A DNA stretch of 64,000 nucleotides from assembly GCF_000264295.1 (NCBI RefSeq), contig NZ_AJXT01000033.1, positions 1 through 64,000 of the forward strand, given 5' to 3'. The position numbers were made by a program, and so were the translations under genes. The stretch's first letter is position 1, and every line of letters begins with the position of its first letter. This document shows, piece by piece, positions 53,901-62,594 of this stretch. Source of the stretch: Rhodanobacter spathiphylli B39. GTDB lineage: Bacteria > Pseudomonadota > Gammaproteobacteria > Xanthomonadales > Rhodanobacteraceae. The notes under the pieces were generated by a model. It searched no databases and was not told where the DNA came from. It worked only from the letters and a program-made list of their open reading frames with translations.

Positions 53901-53975
53901 GAGGCCCGATGCAAGGGCGAGCACGAGCATGTTCCGACGAAGTTGCGCGCCCCGCACGGGGGAAAGACTGTTCAT
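50916..53975 (-). CDS. TonB-dependent receptor with carboxypeptidase-regulatory-like domain
   Basis: 1019 residues. A signal peptide (LVLALASGLGLVGAAHGQA) is followed by an N-terminal beta-sandwich of the CarboxypepD-reg/Oar type (about 40-115: GVTRQATVDAQGRYALNSLP). Then come the plug (TVITSEQLARLPLARSAEAI, GGSSVTENAYYINGF, QQEILSGGYSAAYGRSDGG) and a large barrel ending in a C-terminal Phe (YVRFGLTYDF). ATG 53975 has GGAGAG eight bases before it; the open frame upstream to 55097 is not used. Lying next to the hydroxyproline operon and near a collagenase, it probably takes up collagen-derived peptides (inference). Confidence 0.92.
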   Translation of the reverse strand: MNSLSPVRGAQLRRNMLVLALASGLGLVGAAHGQATTGSIFGQVPNAVGATVVASSASGVTRQATVDAQGRYALNSLPLGTYTVNLVRDGQVLDSRTQVSLRIGSGTEVSFAPAAGGKARDLAAVSVTASALPAIDVTSVDSRTVITSEQLARLPLARSAEAIALLAPGVVAGSSYFGGPTGNPLVSFGGSSVTENAYYINGFNTTDPLSGFGGFALPYGSIDQQEILSGGYSAAYGRSDGGVINQVGKRGTDAWHFGAQLSWTPAFSRGEQRDIDYVSGPDKGTLYNRNADEKSWTTVGSVYAGGPLVRDRLFLFASVEAERRQGNSTSSTDSNLSTRYRNDYPKWYAKLDWNINDSNILEIAGASTRQAYAADVYNYDYASGKTVSFNSHAVSSKVGADLYTGKFTSYITDDLTLAALYGRMDGTYYNEIIGYDPTYPRLYSPYNQNPALNGGTVIASPGTIGAVNDPAHTTQNTNLRIDLSYHLGDHTLTGGIDNQSVKDLHDGNKMAGQGFAWEYDKGAPGNPIIGAPGDDPYVAAPNGYAGGETGYYVAKYKRYGGGSVRVEQRAQYLEDAWQIDDRWLVKLGIRNDQFTNYNPNGVAYLRLTKPQWAPRVGFSWDVLGDSSFKVYGNAGRYFLAMPATVAMRQAGAPLYTREYFTYTGIDAHGQPTGLTPIDTSRGPGAPISANREYGQSKDPNTVAATNLKSEYQDEFIAGFDRKLGDAWVYGAKATYRNLRTAIDDYSDSASVAAKMDRMGIDPGTYDASRISGAYLFNPGRTNILKVARLDGSGYYAVPMTTADFGFASGIKRHYYGMDVYLEHPFDGKWFGRIDYLFSRSYGNSEGQVRTDIGQTDVSATVDWDFASLMEYSNGELSNSRRHQLKAYGSYQLAAEWLVSGNLAVISGAPRSCLGKFGPAETNPTGYGDYYHWCGGVASRPGDAGHNPWQITLSLSTEYRPAWADKQLAFNVMVYNVLDNRVTTQTSPFYGETGALDPTYGMAVSQSQPRYVRFGLTYDF

Positions 53976-54289
53976 GGATGGTTCTCTCCAGAAGCGATTC
54001 GGATCGGATCGAGCCGCGTCGTGCATGCATCGGCGAGCGCGGCATGGCCGGGGAGGAAGTGCTGGCGCCGCCATCGCGTTGCATGGACCTGCCCCGATCG
54101 GCCCGCTGCACGCCGTCGTGCTCGCCCACGTTCGCTGACGCGCCGTCCCCGCACGCGGCGACTCGTGTCGCACAACGGAACAGAGCGTGGGGGAGATCGC
54201 CGGCAGGCGTCTTGTGGATTCACCGCGACGCCGGCGCGGAAATCCGCACAGCGCTAGGCATGCGGCGCCGCTGCGTGTCCCAGGTGATG
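53976..54289. other. Intergenic region upstream of the TonB receptor
   Basis: No gene is supported. It must hold the receptor promoter, but no clear -35/-10 pair or repeat was seen. Confidence 0.5.
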
Positions 54290-55003
54290 TCAGGGCGCGG
54301 CGCTGACCTGCAGGCTGCGGAAATCCCGTGGCGTCATGCCCACGGTGGCCTTGAACTGGCGGGCGAACGCGCTCTGGTCGGTGAAGCCGCAGGCCAGTCC
54401 GATGTCGGCAACGCTGCCGGCTCCCTGCAGCAGCCGCATCGCCGACTCGATGCGCAACTTCGTCAGCACCTGTTGCGGGCTGAGCTGGAACACGTGGCGA
54501 AAATGCCGTTCGAGTTGCGCCACCGAAAGCTCGGCCAGCGCGGCGAGCGTGTGCACGCGCAGGCTTTCGGCGAAATGCGCCTGCATGTATTCGATCACCC
54601 GGATCAGCCGCGGGTAGGTCGGATGGCGACCGTCGGGCTTGCGCAAGTCGCGCGATATGCCGATCACCCCGCATATGTCGCCGCGTTGCCGCAGCGGATA
54701 CTTGCAGGTGAGGCACCATCCCGGTGCGCGGTTGGGCAGGATGTGCACTTCGAGCTGGTTCTCGATGGTCTCGCCGGTCAGCGCCCGCCGATCCTGCGAG
54801 GCATAGGACACGCCCAGCGTGCGCGGGAACACGTCGGCGACATGGCGCCCCACCACCTCTTCGCGACGCTTCATGCCCAGCCGCCTGACCAGGGTCAGGT
54901 TGGCGTGGGTATAACGTCCCGAACAGTCTTTGACGAAGAACACCACATCCGGCAAGGCATCGAACAGGCCTTGCAGCTGACATGCCGAAATCTTCATGTC
55001 CAT
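54290..55003 (-). CDS. PAS-AraC transcription regulator, probable hydroxyproline-operon regulator
   Basis: 237 residues: a PAS fold (about 8-120; ALPDVVFFVKDCSGRYTHAN, VVGRHVADVFP, VIGISRD) and an AraC HTH (about 135-235; LRVHTLAALAELSVAQLERH, ADIGLACGFTDQSAFARQFK, ATVGMTPRDFR). The PAS domain suggests it senses a small ligand, haem or flavin, not the arabinose-type cupin. ATG 55003 has GGGGAG six bases upstream. It is divergent from the 4-hydroxyproline epimerase gene with 150 bp between starts, so regulation of that operon is likely. No operator pair could be resolved by eye. Confidence 0.9.
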   Translation of the reverse strand: MDMKISACQLQGLFDALPDVVFFVKDCSGRYTHANLTLVRRLGMKRREEVVGRHVADVFPRTLGVSYASQDRRALTGETIENQLEVHILPNRAPGWCLTCKYPLRQRGDICGVIGISRDLRKPDGRHPTYPRLIRVIEYMQAHFAESLRVHTLAALAELSVAQLERHFRHVFQLSPQQVLTKLRIESAMRLLQGAGSVADIGLACGFTDQSAFARQFKATVGMTPRDFRSLQVSAAP

Positions 55004-55153
55004 CGGATTCTCCCCGGCTCCCTGATGCAACGGAACAACCGGGCTGGACAGTAGCAAGCCGCAAGGCCTCGTGGGGACACTGTGCCGATTTCCGCATCGA
55101 AGCATCACAGGCTCGCCTAGACGCCTCCGGGCATCCGCCACGACCATGATCCG

Positions 55154-56095
55154 ATGCACACCATCCACGTCATCGACTCACACACCGGCGGCGAGCCGAC
55201 CCGCGTCGTCATCGGCGGCATGCCCGACCTCGGCGGCGGCTCACTGGCCGAACAGCGCCAGCGCTTCCAGCAGCACCACGATCGCTGGCGCAGCGCGATC
55301 GCCTGCGAGCCGCGCGGCTCGGACACGATGGTCGGCGCGCTGCTGCGACCGCCAAGCCGGCCGGGCTCCTGCACCGGCGTGATCTTCTTCAACAACGTCG
55401 GCTACCTCGGCATGTGCGGCCACGGCAGCATCGGCGTGATCCGCACCCTGCTGCACCTGGGCCGGATCGGCCCCGGCCGGCACGCGCTGGACACGCCGGT
55501 GGGCACGGTGGGCGTGGAGCTGCATGCCGATGGCCGCGTATCCATCGACAACATCGAAAGCTACCGGCACGCCGCCAATGTGGTGGTCGAGCTGGCCGGT
55601 CATGGGCCGGTGCGCGGCGACATCGCCTGGGGCGGCAACTGGTTCTTCATCACCGGCGACGCGCCCTGCCCGCTGGAGATCCGGCACCAGCGCACCCTGA
55701 GCACGTACGCCGAAGCGATCCTCCACGCACTCGCCGCCGAGGGCATCAGCGGCGCCAACGGCGAGCCGATCGACCACGTCGAGATCAGCGTGGACACGGC
55801 GACCGACGGCATCGACGCGCGCAACTTCGTGCTGTGCCCCGGCCTGGCCTACGACCGCTCGCCCTGCGGCACCGGCACCAGCGCCAAACTCGCCTGCCTG
55901 GCCGCCGACGGCAAGCTTGCCCCGGGCGCCAGCTGGCACCAGCAAGGCATCCTGGGCAGCGTGTTCGAAGGCCGCTACAGCGTTGGCGAGCGGGGCGTGC
56001 TGCCGCGCATCAGCGGCCGCGCGCACATCACCGGCCAGGGCGTGTTGCTGATCGATGACGACGATCCGTTCGGCTGGGGCTGCAGCGCGCCGTGA
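55154..56095 (+). CDS. 4-hydroxyproline epimerase
   Basis: 313 residues of the proline racemase superfamily. Both catalytic cysteines are present, Cys88 (MCGHGSIG) and Cys238 (SPCGTGTSAK), so it is an epimerase/racemase, not a dehydratase (which has Thr in place of the first Cys). It converts trans-4-hydroxy-L-proline to cis-4-hydroxy-D-proline. First gene of a seven-gene operon; the next start overlaps its stop (GTGA). No Shine-Dalgarno is obvious before ATG 55154. Confidence 0.93.
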   Translation: MHTIHVIDSHTGGEPTRVVIGGMPDLGGGSLAEQRQRFQQHHDRWRSAIACEPRGSDTMVGALLRPPSRPGSCTGVIFFNNVGYLGMCGHGSIGVIRTLLHLGRIGPGRHALDTPVGTVGVELHADGRVSIDNIESYRHAANVVVELAGHGPVRGDIAWGGNWFFITGDAPCPLEIRHQRTLSTYAEAILHALAAEGISGANGEPIDHVEISVDTATDGIDARNFVLCPGLAYDRSPCGTGTSAKLACLAADGKLAPGASWHQQGILGSVFEGRYSVGERGVLPRISGRAHITGQGVLLIDDDDPFGWGCSAP

Positions 56096-57192
56096 GCCGT
56101 TACGACCTCATCGTGGCCGGCGCCGGCATCGTCGGCGCCAGTTGCGCCAACGAGGCCAGCATCGCCGGCCTGCGCGTGGCCATCGTGGAACCGGGTCCGG
56201 TCGGCGGCGGCGCCACCGCCTGCTCGATGGGTCATCTGGTCGCGATGGACGACGACCCGGCCGAGCTGGCACTGGCGCGCTATTCGTTGCGGCGCTGGGA
56301 AGCCTTCGCCCACCTCGCCGAAGCGGAGTTCAGCCGCTGCGGCACCTTGTGGGTGGCGCGCAACGACGGCGAGGTCGCCGGCATCGCCGCGCGGGTCGCG
56401 CGACTGAACGCCGCCGGCGGCGAAGCGCACGCGGTGGATGCCCGGACACTTTACGAACTGGAGCCGGCGCTGGCGGCGGGCCTGGCCGGCGGCATGCTGG
56501 TGCCGGCCGAGGCGGTGGTCTATCCGCCACGGGTCGCCCAGCATCTGGTGCGCTGCGCGCAACAGCGCGGCGCGCGGTTGCATGCCGGGCGTTCGGTGCG
56601 CAGGCTGGGACGCGCCTCGGTCACCCTTGATGACGGCAGCCTGCTCACCGGTCCGGTGTTGCTGGCCACCGGCTGTGCGCTGCCCCGGCTGTTGCCGCAA
56701 CTGCCGCTGCGCCCGCGCAAGGGCCACCTGCTGATCACCGAACGCTACCCGGGCCTGCTGCGCCACCAGGTGCTCGAACTGGGCTATGCCGACAGCGCCC
56801 ATGGCGATGCGGCCAGCAGCGTCGCCTTCAACGTGCAACCCCGGCCGACCGGCCAGCTCCTGGTCGGTTCGTCGCGCGAGTTCGACGTGGAGGATCCGGC
56901 CGTGTCGCCGGCGATGCTGCAGCGGATGCTGCGGCATGCGTTCCGCTTCATGCCCGCATTGCGGCAGTTGCAGGGTTTGCGTGCGTGGACCGGCCTGCGT
57001 CCGGCGACACCGGATGGACGGCCATATCTCGGCGCCGTCCCCGGCCACCCGGACCTGTGGGTGGCCGCCGGCCACGAGGGACTGGGCGTGACCACCGCGC
57101 TGGGCAGCGCGCGATTGCTGATCGACCTGCTGCTCGGTCACGCACCCGCCATCGACCCCGCACCGTACTCGCCGGCGCGGGTGCTGGCATGA
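56092..57192 (+). CDS. D-hydroxyproline dehydrogenase, FAD-dependent oxidoreductase subunit
   Basis: 366 residues, DAO family, GTG start overlapping the previous stop. DLIVAGAGIVGASCANEASI is the FAD motif; SMGHLVAMDDDP and LRAWTGLRPATPDGRPYLG match the glycine-oxidase/D-amino-acid-dehydrogenase subfamily. Together with the 2Fe-2S and FAD-BFD subunits that follow it should oxidise cis-4-hydroxy-D-proline to the cyclic imine, passing electrons to the respiratory chain. Confidence 0.9.
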   Translation: MSRYDLIVAGAGIVGASCANEASIAGLRVAIVEPGPVGGGATACSMGHLVAMDDDPAELALARYSLRRWEAFAHLAEAEFSRCGTLWVARNDGEVAGIAARVARLNAAGGEAHAVDARTLYELEPALAAGLAGGMLVPAEAVVYPPRVAQHLVRCAQQRGARLHAGRSVRRLGRASVTLDDGSLLTGPVLLATGCALPRLLPQLPLRPRKGHLLITERYPGLLRHQVLELGYADSAHGDAASSVAFNVQPRPTGQLLVGSSREFDVEDPAVSPAMLQRMLRHAFRFMPALRQLQGLRAWTGLRPATPDGRPYLGAVPGHPDLWVAAGHEGLGVTTALGSARLLIDLLLGHAPAIDPAPYSPARVLA

Positions 57193-57434
57193 ACACGGTG
57201 AACCTGTCGATCAACGGTCACGCCGTCACGGTGCCCGCCACGGCGAGCGTGGCGGCGGCGATCGCGACGACCCCGGCGGCGTGCTTCCGGCGCTCGGTGA
57301 ACGGACAGCCGCGTGCCGCGCTGTGCGGCATGGGCGTGTGCTTCGAGTGCCGCGTGCGCATCGACGGCAACCCCCACGTGCGCGCATGCATGACCCCGGT
57401 TGGCGAAGGCATGCAGGTGCATACCGATGACTGA
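57189..57434 (+). CDS. D-hydroxyproline dehydrogenase, 2Fe-2S subunit
   Basis: 81-residue [2Fe-2S] ferredoxin-type protein with ligands Cys46, Cys51, Cys54 and Cys67 (CGMGVCFECR, then RACMTP). ATG 57189 overlaps the preceding stop (ATGA) and its stop overlaps the next start by eight bases. Small electron-transfer subunit of the dehydrogenase complex. Confidence 0.9.
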   Translation: MNTVNLSINGHAVTVPATASVAAAIATTPAACFRRSVNGQPRAALCGMGVCFECRVRIDGNPHVRACMTPVGEGMQVHTDD

Positions 57435-58734
57435 GCACTACGACGTGCTGGTGGTTGGCGCCGGTCCCGCCGGTCTCGCCGCAGCCCAGGCCGCCGCCAG
57501 CCACGGCGCCCGCGTGGGCCTGGTCGATGCACAGGCTCGCCAGGGTGGCCAGGTCTGGCGTCACGACGCCGTGCACGGCACGCCACGCGCCGCGAGCCGG
57601 GCCATCAACGCCAGCGTCGGTACGCGGGTGCCGGTCACCTGGCTGGCCCGGCACCAGGTGATCGCCGCGCAGTCGCAGCGGCTGTGCGCGGAAACCCCGC
57701 TGGGCGCCGTGGAGCTGTCGTTCGGTCGTCTGGTGATCGCCACCGGCGCACGCGAACTGTTGTTGCCGTTTCCCGGCTGGACCCTGCCCGGCGTGACTGG
57801 CGCCGGCGGACTGCAGGCCCTGGCCAAGCAGGGCTGGCCGGTGCGAGGAAAGCGCGTGGTGGTGGCGGGCAGCGGACCGTTGCTGTGGGCGGCGGCCGCC
57901 AGCCTGCGGCGGCACGGCGCGCGGGTGCTCGGCATCCACGAGCAGGCTTCGGCGGCTGCGATGCGCGCGTTCGCGCTGCAGCTCTGGCGCTGGCCGGGGC
58001 GCGTCGCGCAGGCGCTGCAACTGCGCGCCGCCCTGCACGACGTTGCCCATCATTGCGGATCGTTCGTGCGCCGCGCCGACGGCGATGCCGCGGTCACCTC
58101 CGTCCAGGTCACCAGCGGCGGCACCTCGATGCGCGTCGACTGTGACCTTCTGGCCGTGGGTCATGGCCTGGTGCCCAACGTGGCGCTGGCCGGCATGCTC
58201 GGCTGCGCGATGGATCGCGATGGCGCACACCCCGTGGTGCAAGTCGACGAACTGCTGCGCACCAGCGTGGCGAACATCCACGCGGCCGGCGAGAGTTGCG
58301 GCATCGCCGGGCTGTCGGCGGCCCGCATCGAAGGCCGCATCGCCGGCCACATGGCCGCGGGCGCCACGGCAGCGGCAACCTCGCTGCTGCGGCAGCGGCG
58401 GCACGCGCGCCGCTTTGGCGAACTGCTCGAGCGGCATTTCGCGCTCGATCCGCGGCTGTACGCGCTGGCCGAACACGACACCATCATCTGCCGCTGCGAG
58501 GACGTCACGCTGGGTGCGCTCGATGGCTACACCGATGCCCGCACCGCCCGACTCGCCACCCGTTGCGGCATGGGTGCCTGCCAGGGGCGCGTGTGTGGTA
58601 CCGCCCTGGCCCAGATGGGCCGCTTCCCCCGCAGCGACTGCCGCCTGCCGATCTTTCCCGCACGACTGGCCACGCTGGCCGACCGTGCCTCGCCCCCGCT
58701 TCCTTCCCGCGACTCCGGAGACAACCACCCATGA
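57427..58734 (+). CDS. D-hydroxyproline dehydrogenase, FAD subunit with BFD-like 2Fe-2S domain
   Basis: 435 residues. The N-terminal Rossmann motif is VLVVGAGPAGLAAAQAAASH, with a second nucleotide site near VVVAGSGPLLWAAAASL. The C-terminal domain has C355-x-C357 (ICRCEDVT), then C380, C385 and C390 (RCGMGACQGRVCG), as in BFD-like [2Fe-2S] modules of opine/D-hydroxyproline dehydrogenases. It transfers electrons within the heterotrimer. Overlaps both neighbours. Confidence 0.9.
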   Translation: MTEHYDVLVVGAGPAGLAAAQAAASHGARVGLVDAQARQGGQVWRHDAVHGTPRAASRAINASVGTRVPVTWLARHQVIAAQSQRLCAETPLGAVELSFGRLVIATGARELLLPFPGWTLPGVTGAGGLQALAKQGWPVRGKRVVVAGSGPLLWAAAASLRRHGARVLGIHEQASAAAMRAFALQLWRWPGRVAQALQLRAALHDVAHHCGSFVRRADGDAAVTSVQVTSGGTSMRVDCDLLAVGHGLVPNVALAGMLGCAMDRDGAHPVVQVDELLRTSVANIHAAGESCGIAGLSAARIEGRIAGHMAAGATAAATSLLRQRRHARRFGELLERHFALDPRLYALAEHDTIICRCEDVTLGALDGYTDARTARLATRCGMGACQGRVCGTALAQMGRFPRSDCRLPIFPARLATLADRASPPLPSRDSGDNHP

Positions 58735-59636
58735 GCAAGCCCAACCTCTGGCAGGGCGTGATCCCCGCCATCACCACGCCGTTCACCGCTGACGGCCAGG
58801 TCGACCACGACTTTCTCGCCAGCCACGCGCGCACCCTGCTCGACGCCGGTTGCACCGGCATCGTGCCGCTGGGTTCGCTGGGCGAGGCGGCCACGCTGGG
58901 CTTCGAGGAAAAGGTCGCGATCATGCGCACCCTGGTCGCTGCGGTGGCCGATCGTGCACCGGTGATCCCCGGCATTGCCGCGCTCTCCACCGACGAAGGC
59001 GTGCGACTGGCGCGCGAGGCCCGGGCGGCCGGTTGCGCCGCACTGATGGTGTTGCCGCCATACGTGTATTCCTCGGACTGGCGCGAGATGAGCGCGCATG
59101 TGACGGCGATCATCGAGGCCACCGACCTGCCTTGCATGCTCTACAACAACCCGGTCGCCTACCGGACCGACTTCTCGCCCGAACAGATCGCCGCCATCGC
59201 CGCCGAGCACCCCAACGTGCAGGCGGTGAAGGAGTCGTCCGGCGAGATTCGCCGCTTTGCCGCGCTGAAGGCCTTGCTCGGCGACCGGCTGCATCTGCTG
59301 GTGGGCATGGATGACGCGCTCGTCGAAGGCGTGTGCATGGGCGCCAGCGGCTGGATCGCCGGCCTGGTGAATGCCTTCCCGAAGGAGTCGGTGCGCCTGT
59401 TCGAGCTGGCCCGTGCCGGCGGCTCGCCGGCGGCGGCCAGCCTCTACGCGTGGTTCCTGCCCTTGCTGCGGCTGGATACGGTGCCCAAGTTCGTGCAACT
59501 GATCAAGTTGGTGCAGCAGGTGGTCGGCCTGGGCAGCGAACGGGTGCGCGCGCCGCGGCTGCTCATCGAAGGCGCCGAACGCGAACAGGCGATGCGGACG
59601 ATCAGGCTCGCCGTGGCCTGCCGACCGGAGTTTTGA
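58731..59636 (+). CDS. Pyrroline-4-hydroxy-2-carboxylate deaminase (DapA family)
   Basis: 301 residues, DHDPS/NAL superfamily. The Schiff-base Lys is Lys167 in VQAVKESSGEIR, and the Tyr lies in LYNNPVAYRTDF. In the 4-hydroxyproline pathway such enzymes deaminate pyrroline-4-hydroxy-2-carboxylate to 2-oxoglutarate semialdehyde; context with the epimerase and dehydrogenase makes this much likelier than dihydrodipicolinate synthase. ATGA overlap with the preceding gene. Confidence 0.9.
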   Translation: MSKPNLWQGVIPAITTPFTADGQVDHDFLASHARTLLDAGCTGIVPLGSLGEAATLGFEEKVAIMRTLVAAVADRAPVIPGIAALSTDEGVRLAREARAAGCAALMVLPPYVYSSDWREMSAHVTAIIEATDLPCMLYNNPVAYRTDFSPEQIAAIAAEHPNVQAVKESSGEIRRFAALKALLGDRLHLLVGMDDALVEGVCMGASGWIAGLVNAFPKESVRLFELARAGGSPAAASLYAWFLPLLRLDTVPKFVQLIKLVQQVVGLGSERVRAPRLLIEGAEREQAMRTIRLAVACRPEF

Positions 59637-59637
59637 A

Positions 59638-61239
59638 ATGGACGTCCAGCCGTCCCTGATCGCCGGCACATGGCGTGCGCCAGAAGCCGCCGGAGCATGG
59701 TTTCGCGCCATTGACCCGACCAGCGGCGAAAGCATCGGCCCGGCATTCCCGGTCAACAGCGCCCGCGAAATCGAGGCCGCGCTGGCCAGTGCGGGCGCGG
59801 TGGCCGACCAGCTCGCCGCCACGCCGCCGGAAAGCATCGCCGCGTTCCTCGATGCCTACGCCCGGGCCATCGAGGAGGATGCCGCCACGCTGGTGGCGCT
59901 GGCGCACGCGGAGACCGCGCTGCCGGCCGAAACCCGCCTGGCGGGGGTGGAACTGGGGCGCACCTGCCGGCAATTGCGGCTGGCCGCGCAGGCCGCCCGC
60001 GACTACGACTGGACGCACCCGGTGATCGACACCAGCGGTGGGCTGCGTTCGCATTACGCGCCCTTGCACAAGCCGGTGCTGGTGTTCGGGCCGAACAACT
60101 TTCCGTTCGCCTTCAACGCCGTCGCTGGCAGCGACTTCGCCTCGGCCATCGCCGCGCGCAACCCGGTGATCGCCAAGGCGCATCCGTCGCACCCGGCCAC
60201 CAGCCAGCGGCTGGCGCAGCTGGCCTACGGCGCCCTGCAGCGTGTCGGCCTGCCCGGGGCCGCGATGCAACTGCTGTACCAGTTCGACCCGGCGCTCGGC
60301 CTGCAGCTGGCCGGCGACCCACGGCTCGGCGCGATCGGCTTCACCGGCAGCCGCGCCGCCGGCATGGCGCTGAAGGCCGCGGCGGATCGCGCCGGCATCC
60401 CGGCGTACATGGAGATGTCCAGCGTCAACCCGGTGTTCCTGCTGCCCGGGGCGCTGGCCGAACGTGGCACCCTGCTGGCCGAGGAGTTCTTCGCCTCCTG
60501 CACGATGGGCAGCGGGCAGTTCTGCACCAATCCCGGCCTGCTGGTCGTGCCCGACGATGCCGTCGGCGATGCCTTCGTCAGCGCGGCGCTGGCCCATTTC
60601 GCCGCAGCCCCGCCGGCCGTGCTGTTCGGCCGCGGCGTGCGCGACCAGCTGGCGGCGGCGGTATCGGCGCTGCATGACTGGGGTGCGGCCTGCCTCACCG
60701 GCGGCAGCTCGGCAAGCCCGGGCTATCGCTACCGGCCGAGTTTGCTGCAGATAGGCGCGCGTGCGTTCCTCAAGCATCCGCGCGAGCTGCAACGCGAGGC
60801 CTTCGGTCCGGCCAGCCTGCTGGTACGCGTGGGCGACGCCGACGACATGCTGGCCGTCGCGGCGAGTTTCGAGGGCAACCTCACCGGCACGCTCTACACC
60901 GCCGACGATGGTACCGATGACGCCGTCGCGGCCTCGCTGGCGCGCAGCCTGCGCCCGCGGGTCGGTCGGCTGATCATGAACCGCATGCCGACCGGAGTCG
61001 CCGTGAGCCCCGCGATGAACCATGGCGGGCCCTATCCCAGCACCAGCCACGCCGGCTTCACCGCCGTCGGCATGCCGGCGGCGATCCGTCGCTTCGCGGC
61101 GCTGCATTGCTATGACCACGTCACCGATGCACTGCTGCCGGTTGAACTGCGCGATGCCAATCCGGCCCGGGTCCGCAGACTGGTCGACGGTCACTGGCGC
61201 CACGACCCTCTCGCTGCGGCCGCGGGCGTTCCGGCATGA
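59638..61239 (+). CDS. 2-oxoglutarate semialdehyde dehydrogenase (aldehyde dehydrogenase family)
   Basis: 533 residues, long for an ALDH but usual for the ketoglutaric-semialdehyde group. Catalytic Cys296 is in GSGQFCTNPG and general-base Glu259 in YMEMSSVNPVF. FGPNNFPFAFN is the cofactor-site segment. It finishes the pathway by making 2-oxoglutarate for the TCA cycle. It begins one base after the deaminase stop and overlaps the peptidase gene by four bases. Confidence 0.92.
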   Translation: MDVQPSLIAGTWRAPEAAGAWFRAIDPTSGESIGPAFPVNSAREIEAALASAGAVADQLAATPPESIAAFLDAYARAIEEDAATLVALAHAETALPAETRLAGVELGRTCRQLRLAAQAARDYDWTHPVIDTSGGLRSHYAPLHKPVLVFGPNNFPFAFNAVAGSDFASAIAARNPVIAKAHPSHPATSQRLAQLAYGALQRVGLPGAAMQLLYQFDPALGLQLAGDPRLGAIGFTGSRAAGMALKAAADRAGIPAYMEMSSVNPVFLLPGALAERGTLLAEEFFASCTMGSGQFCTNPGLLVVPDDAVGDAFVSAALAHFAAAPPAVLFGRGVRDQLAAAVSALHDWGAACLTGGSSASPGYRYRPSLLQIGARAFLKHPRELQREAFGPASLLVRVGDADDMLAVAASFEGNLTGTLYTADDGTDDAVAASLARSLRPRVGRLIMNRMPTGVAVSPAMNHGGPYPSTSHAGFTAVGMPAAIRRFAALHCYDHVTDALLPVELRDANPARVRRLVDGHWRHDPLAAAAGVPA

Positions 61240-62453
61240 ATCCAGCAGACAGTCAGCGGCAGATCGGCGGGCTCGACATGGCCGCGGTGCGCGACCAGTT
61301 GCAGCGCTGGCCGGCCATGGCGGTGCCGATCAGCCGTTACGAATACGGCCAGCGCCTGCATCGCGCCCGGCTGCTGATGCGCGAGTTCGGCGTGGACGCC
61401 CTGTTGATCACCGCCGGAGCGTCGCTGCGCTACTTCACCGGGATCGCGTGGGGCGCCAGCGAGCGGCTGGTCGCACTGCTGGTCACCTCGCGCGGCACCC
61501 CGATCGTCATCTGCCCCGCGTTCGAGACCGGTTCGCTGCAGCACGTGTTGCGGATGGAGGCGGAGGTGCGCCTGTGGGAAGAGCACGAGAGCCCGCATGC
61601 GCTGGTGGCGCAGGCGCTGCGCGAGCGACACGCCGGCAACCTGGCGCTGGACCCGGCGGCCACCCATGCCGTGGCCACGCAGCTGGTCGCCGCGCTTGGC
61701 CAGCGCCGGCTGAGCGATGCCGCTGCGATCGTCGACGGCTGCCGCATGCGCAAGTCCGTGGCCGAGCTGGCCCTGATGCAGCAAGCAACCGCGATGACCC
61801 TGCAGGTGCAGCGGCTGGCCGCCGGCGTGCTGCATGAAGGCATCAGCAACCACGCGCTGGTGCGCTTCATCGACGATGCCCACCGTGCACTGGGCGCGGA
61901 CGACGGCTCCACCTTCTGCATCGTGCAGTTCGGCCAGGCCACCGCCTTCCCGCACGGCATTCCCGGCGAACAACGGCTGGCGCGCGACGACCTGGTACTG
62001 ATCGACACCGGTTGCGCCGTGCAGGGCTACAACTCCGACATCACCCGTTGCTATCCGTTTGGCCGTCCGGACGCCCGGCAGGCGGAAGTCTGGCGGCTCG
62101 AACACGCCGCGCAGCGCGCCGCGTTCGAAGCGGCCCGCCCCGGCGTGAGCTGCGAAACCGTGGACGCGGCCGCGCGCGCGGTGGTCGAGCGCGCCGGCCT
62201 GGGCCCGGACTATCGTCTGCCCGGCATTCCGCACCGCACCGGTCACGGCTGCGGCCTCGCCATCCACGAAGCGCCCTACCTGGTCCGTGGCAACGGCACC
62301 GCGCTGCAATCGGGCATGTGCTGCAGCGACGAGCCGATGATCGTGGTGCCGGGCCGTTTCGGTATCCGGCTGGAGGACCACTTCCACGTCACCGAAGACG
62401 GCGCGGCATGGTTCACCGAACCCTCGCCGGCGTTCGACCAGCCGTTTGCATGA
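61236..62453 (+). CDS. M24 family Xaa-Pro peptidase (prolidase-like)
   Basis: 405 residues of the creatinase/prolidase fold. Metal ligands are visible: two Asp in LIDTGCAVQGYNSDITR, His in HRTGHGCGLAIHE, Glu in CCSDEPMIVVPG and Glu in GIRLEDHFHV. Such enzymes cleave Xaa-Pro (and Xaa-Hyp) dipeptides, releasing the amino acids the operon catabolises. The ATG overlaps the ALDH stop (ATGA). Last gene of the operon, followed by a strong terminator. Confidence 0.9.
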   Translation: MNPADSQRQIGGLDMAAVRDQLQRWPAMAVPISRYEYGQRLHRARLLMREFGVDALLITAGASLRYFTGIAWGASERLVALLVTSRGTPIVICPAFETGSLQHVLRMEAEVRLWEEHESPHALVAQALRERHAGNLALDPAATHAVATQLVAALGQRRLSDAAAIVDGCRMRKSVAELALMQQATAMTLQVQRLAAGVLHEGISNHALVRFIDDAHRALGADDGSTFCIVQFGQATAFPHGIPGEQRLARDDLVLIDTGCAVQGYNSDITRCYPFGRPDARQAEVWRLEHAAQRAAFEAARPGVSCETVDAAARAVVERAGLGPDYRLPGIPHRTGHGCGLAIHEAPYLVRGNGTALQSGMCCSDEPMIVVPGRFGIRLEDHFHVTEDGAAWFTEPSPAFDQPFA

Positions 62454-62490
62454 GCCTCGCCGACCGGCGGACGCCGGTCGGCTGACGAAA

Positions 62491-62531
62491 CGAAGGAGCC
62501 CGCGATCGGCGATCGCGGGCTCCTTCGCTTT
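62491..62531 (+). terminator. Strong terminator after the hydroxyproline operon
   Basis: A perfect 17-bp inverted repeat, arms 62491-62507 and 62511-62527 (CGAAGGAGCCCGCGATC and complement), with a 3-base loop is followed by CTTTT. It separates the operon from the convergent collagenase gene and could work in both directions. Confidence 0.85.
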
Positions 62532-62594
62532 TCAGCGTGCTGCCGGCAGGATCGAACAGCGGCCGGGCGACCGGCCGCCATCCGAAGCGCTCGC

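Noticed and set aside
53976-55097. Upstream extension of the TonB receptor reading frame
   Set aside because: The signal peptide and ribosome site place the start at 53975, and the extension overlaps the AraC regulator gene in another frame.
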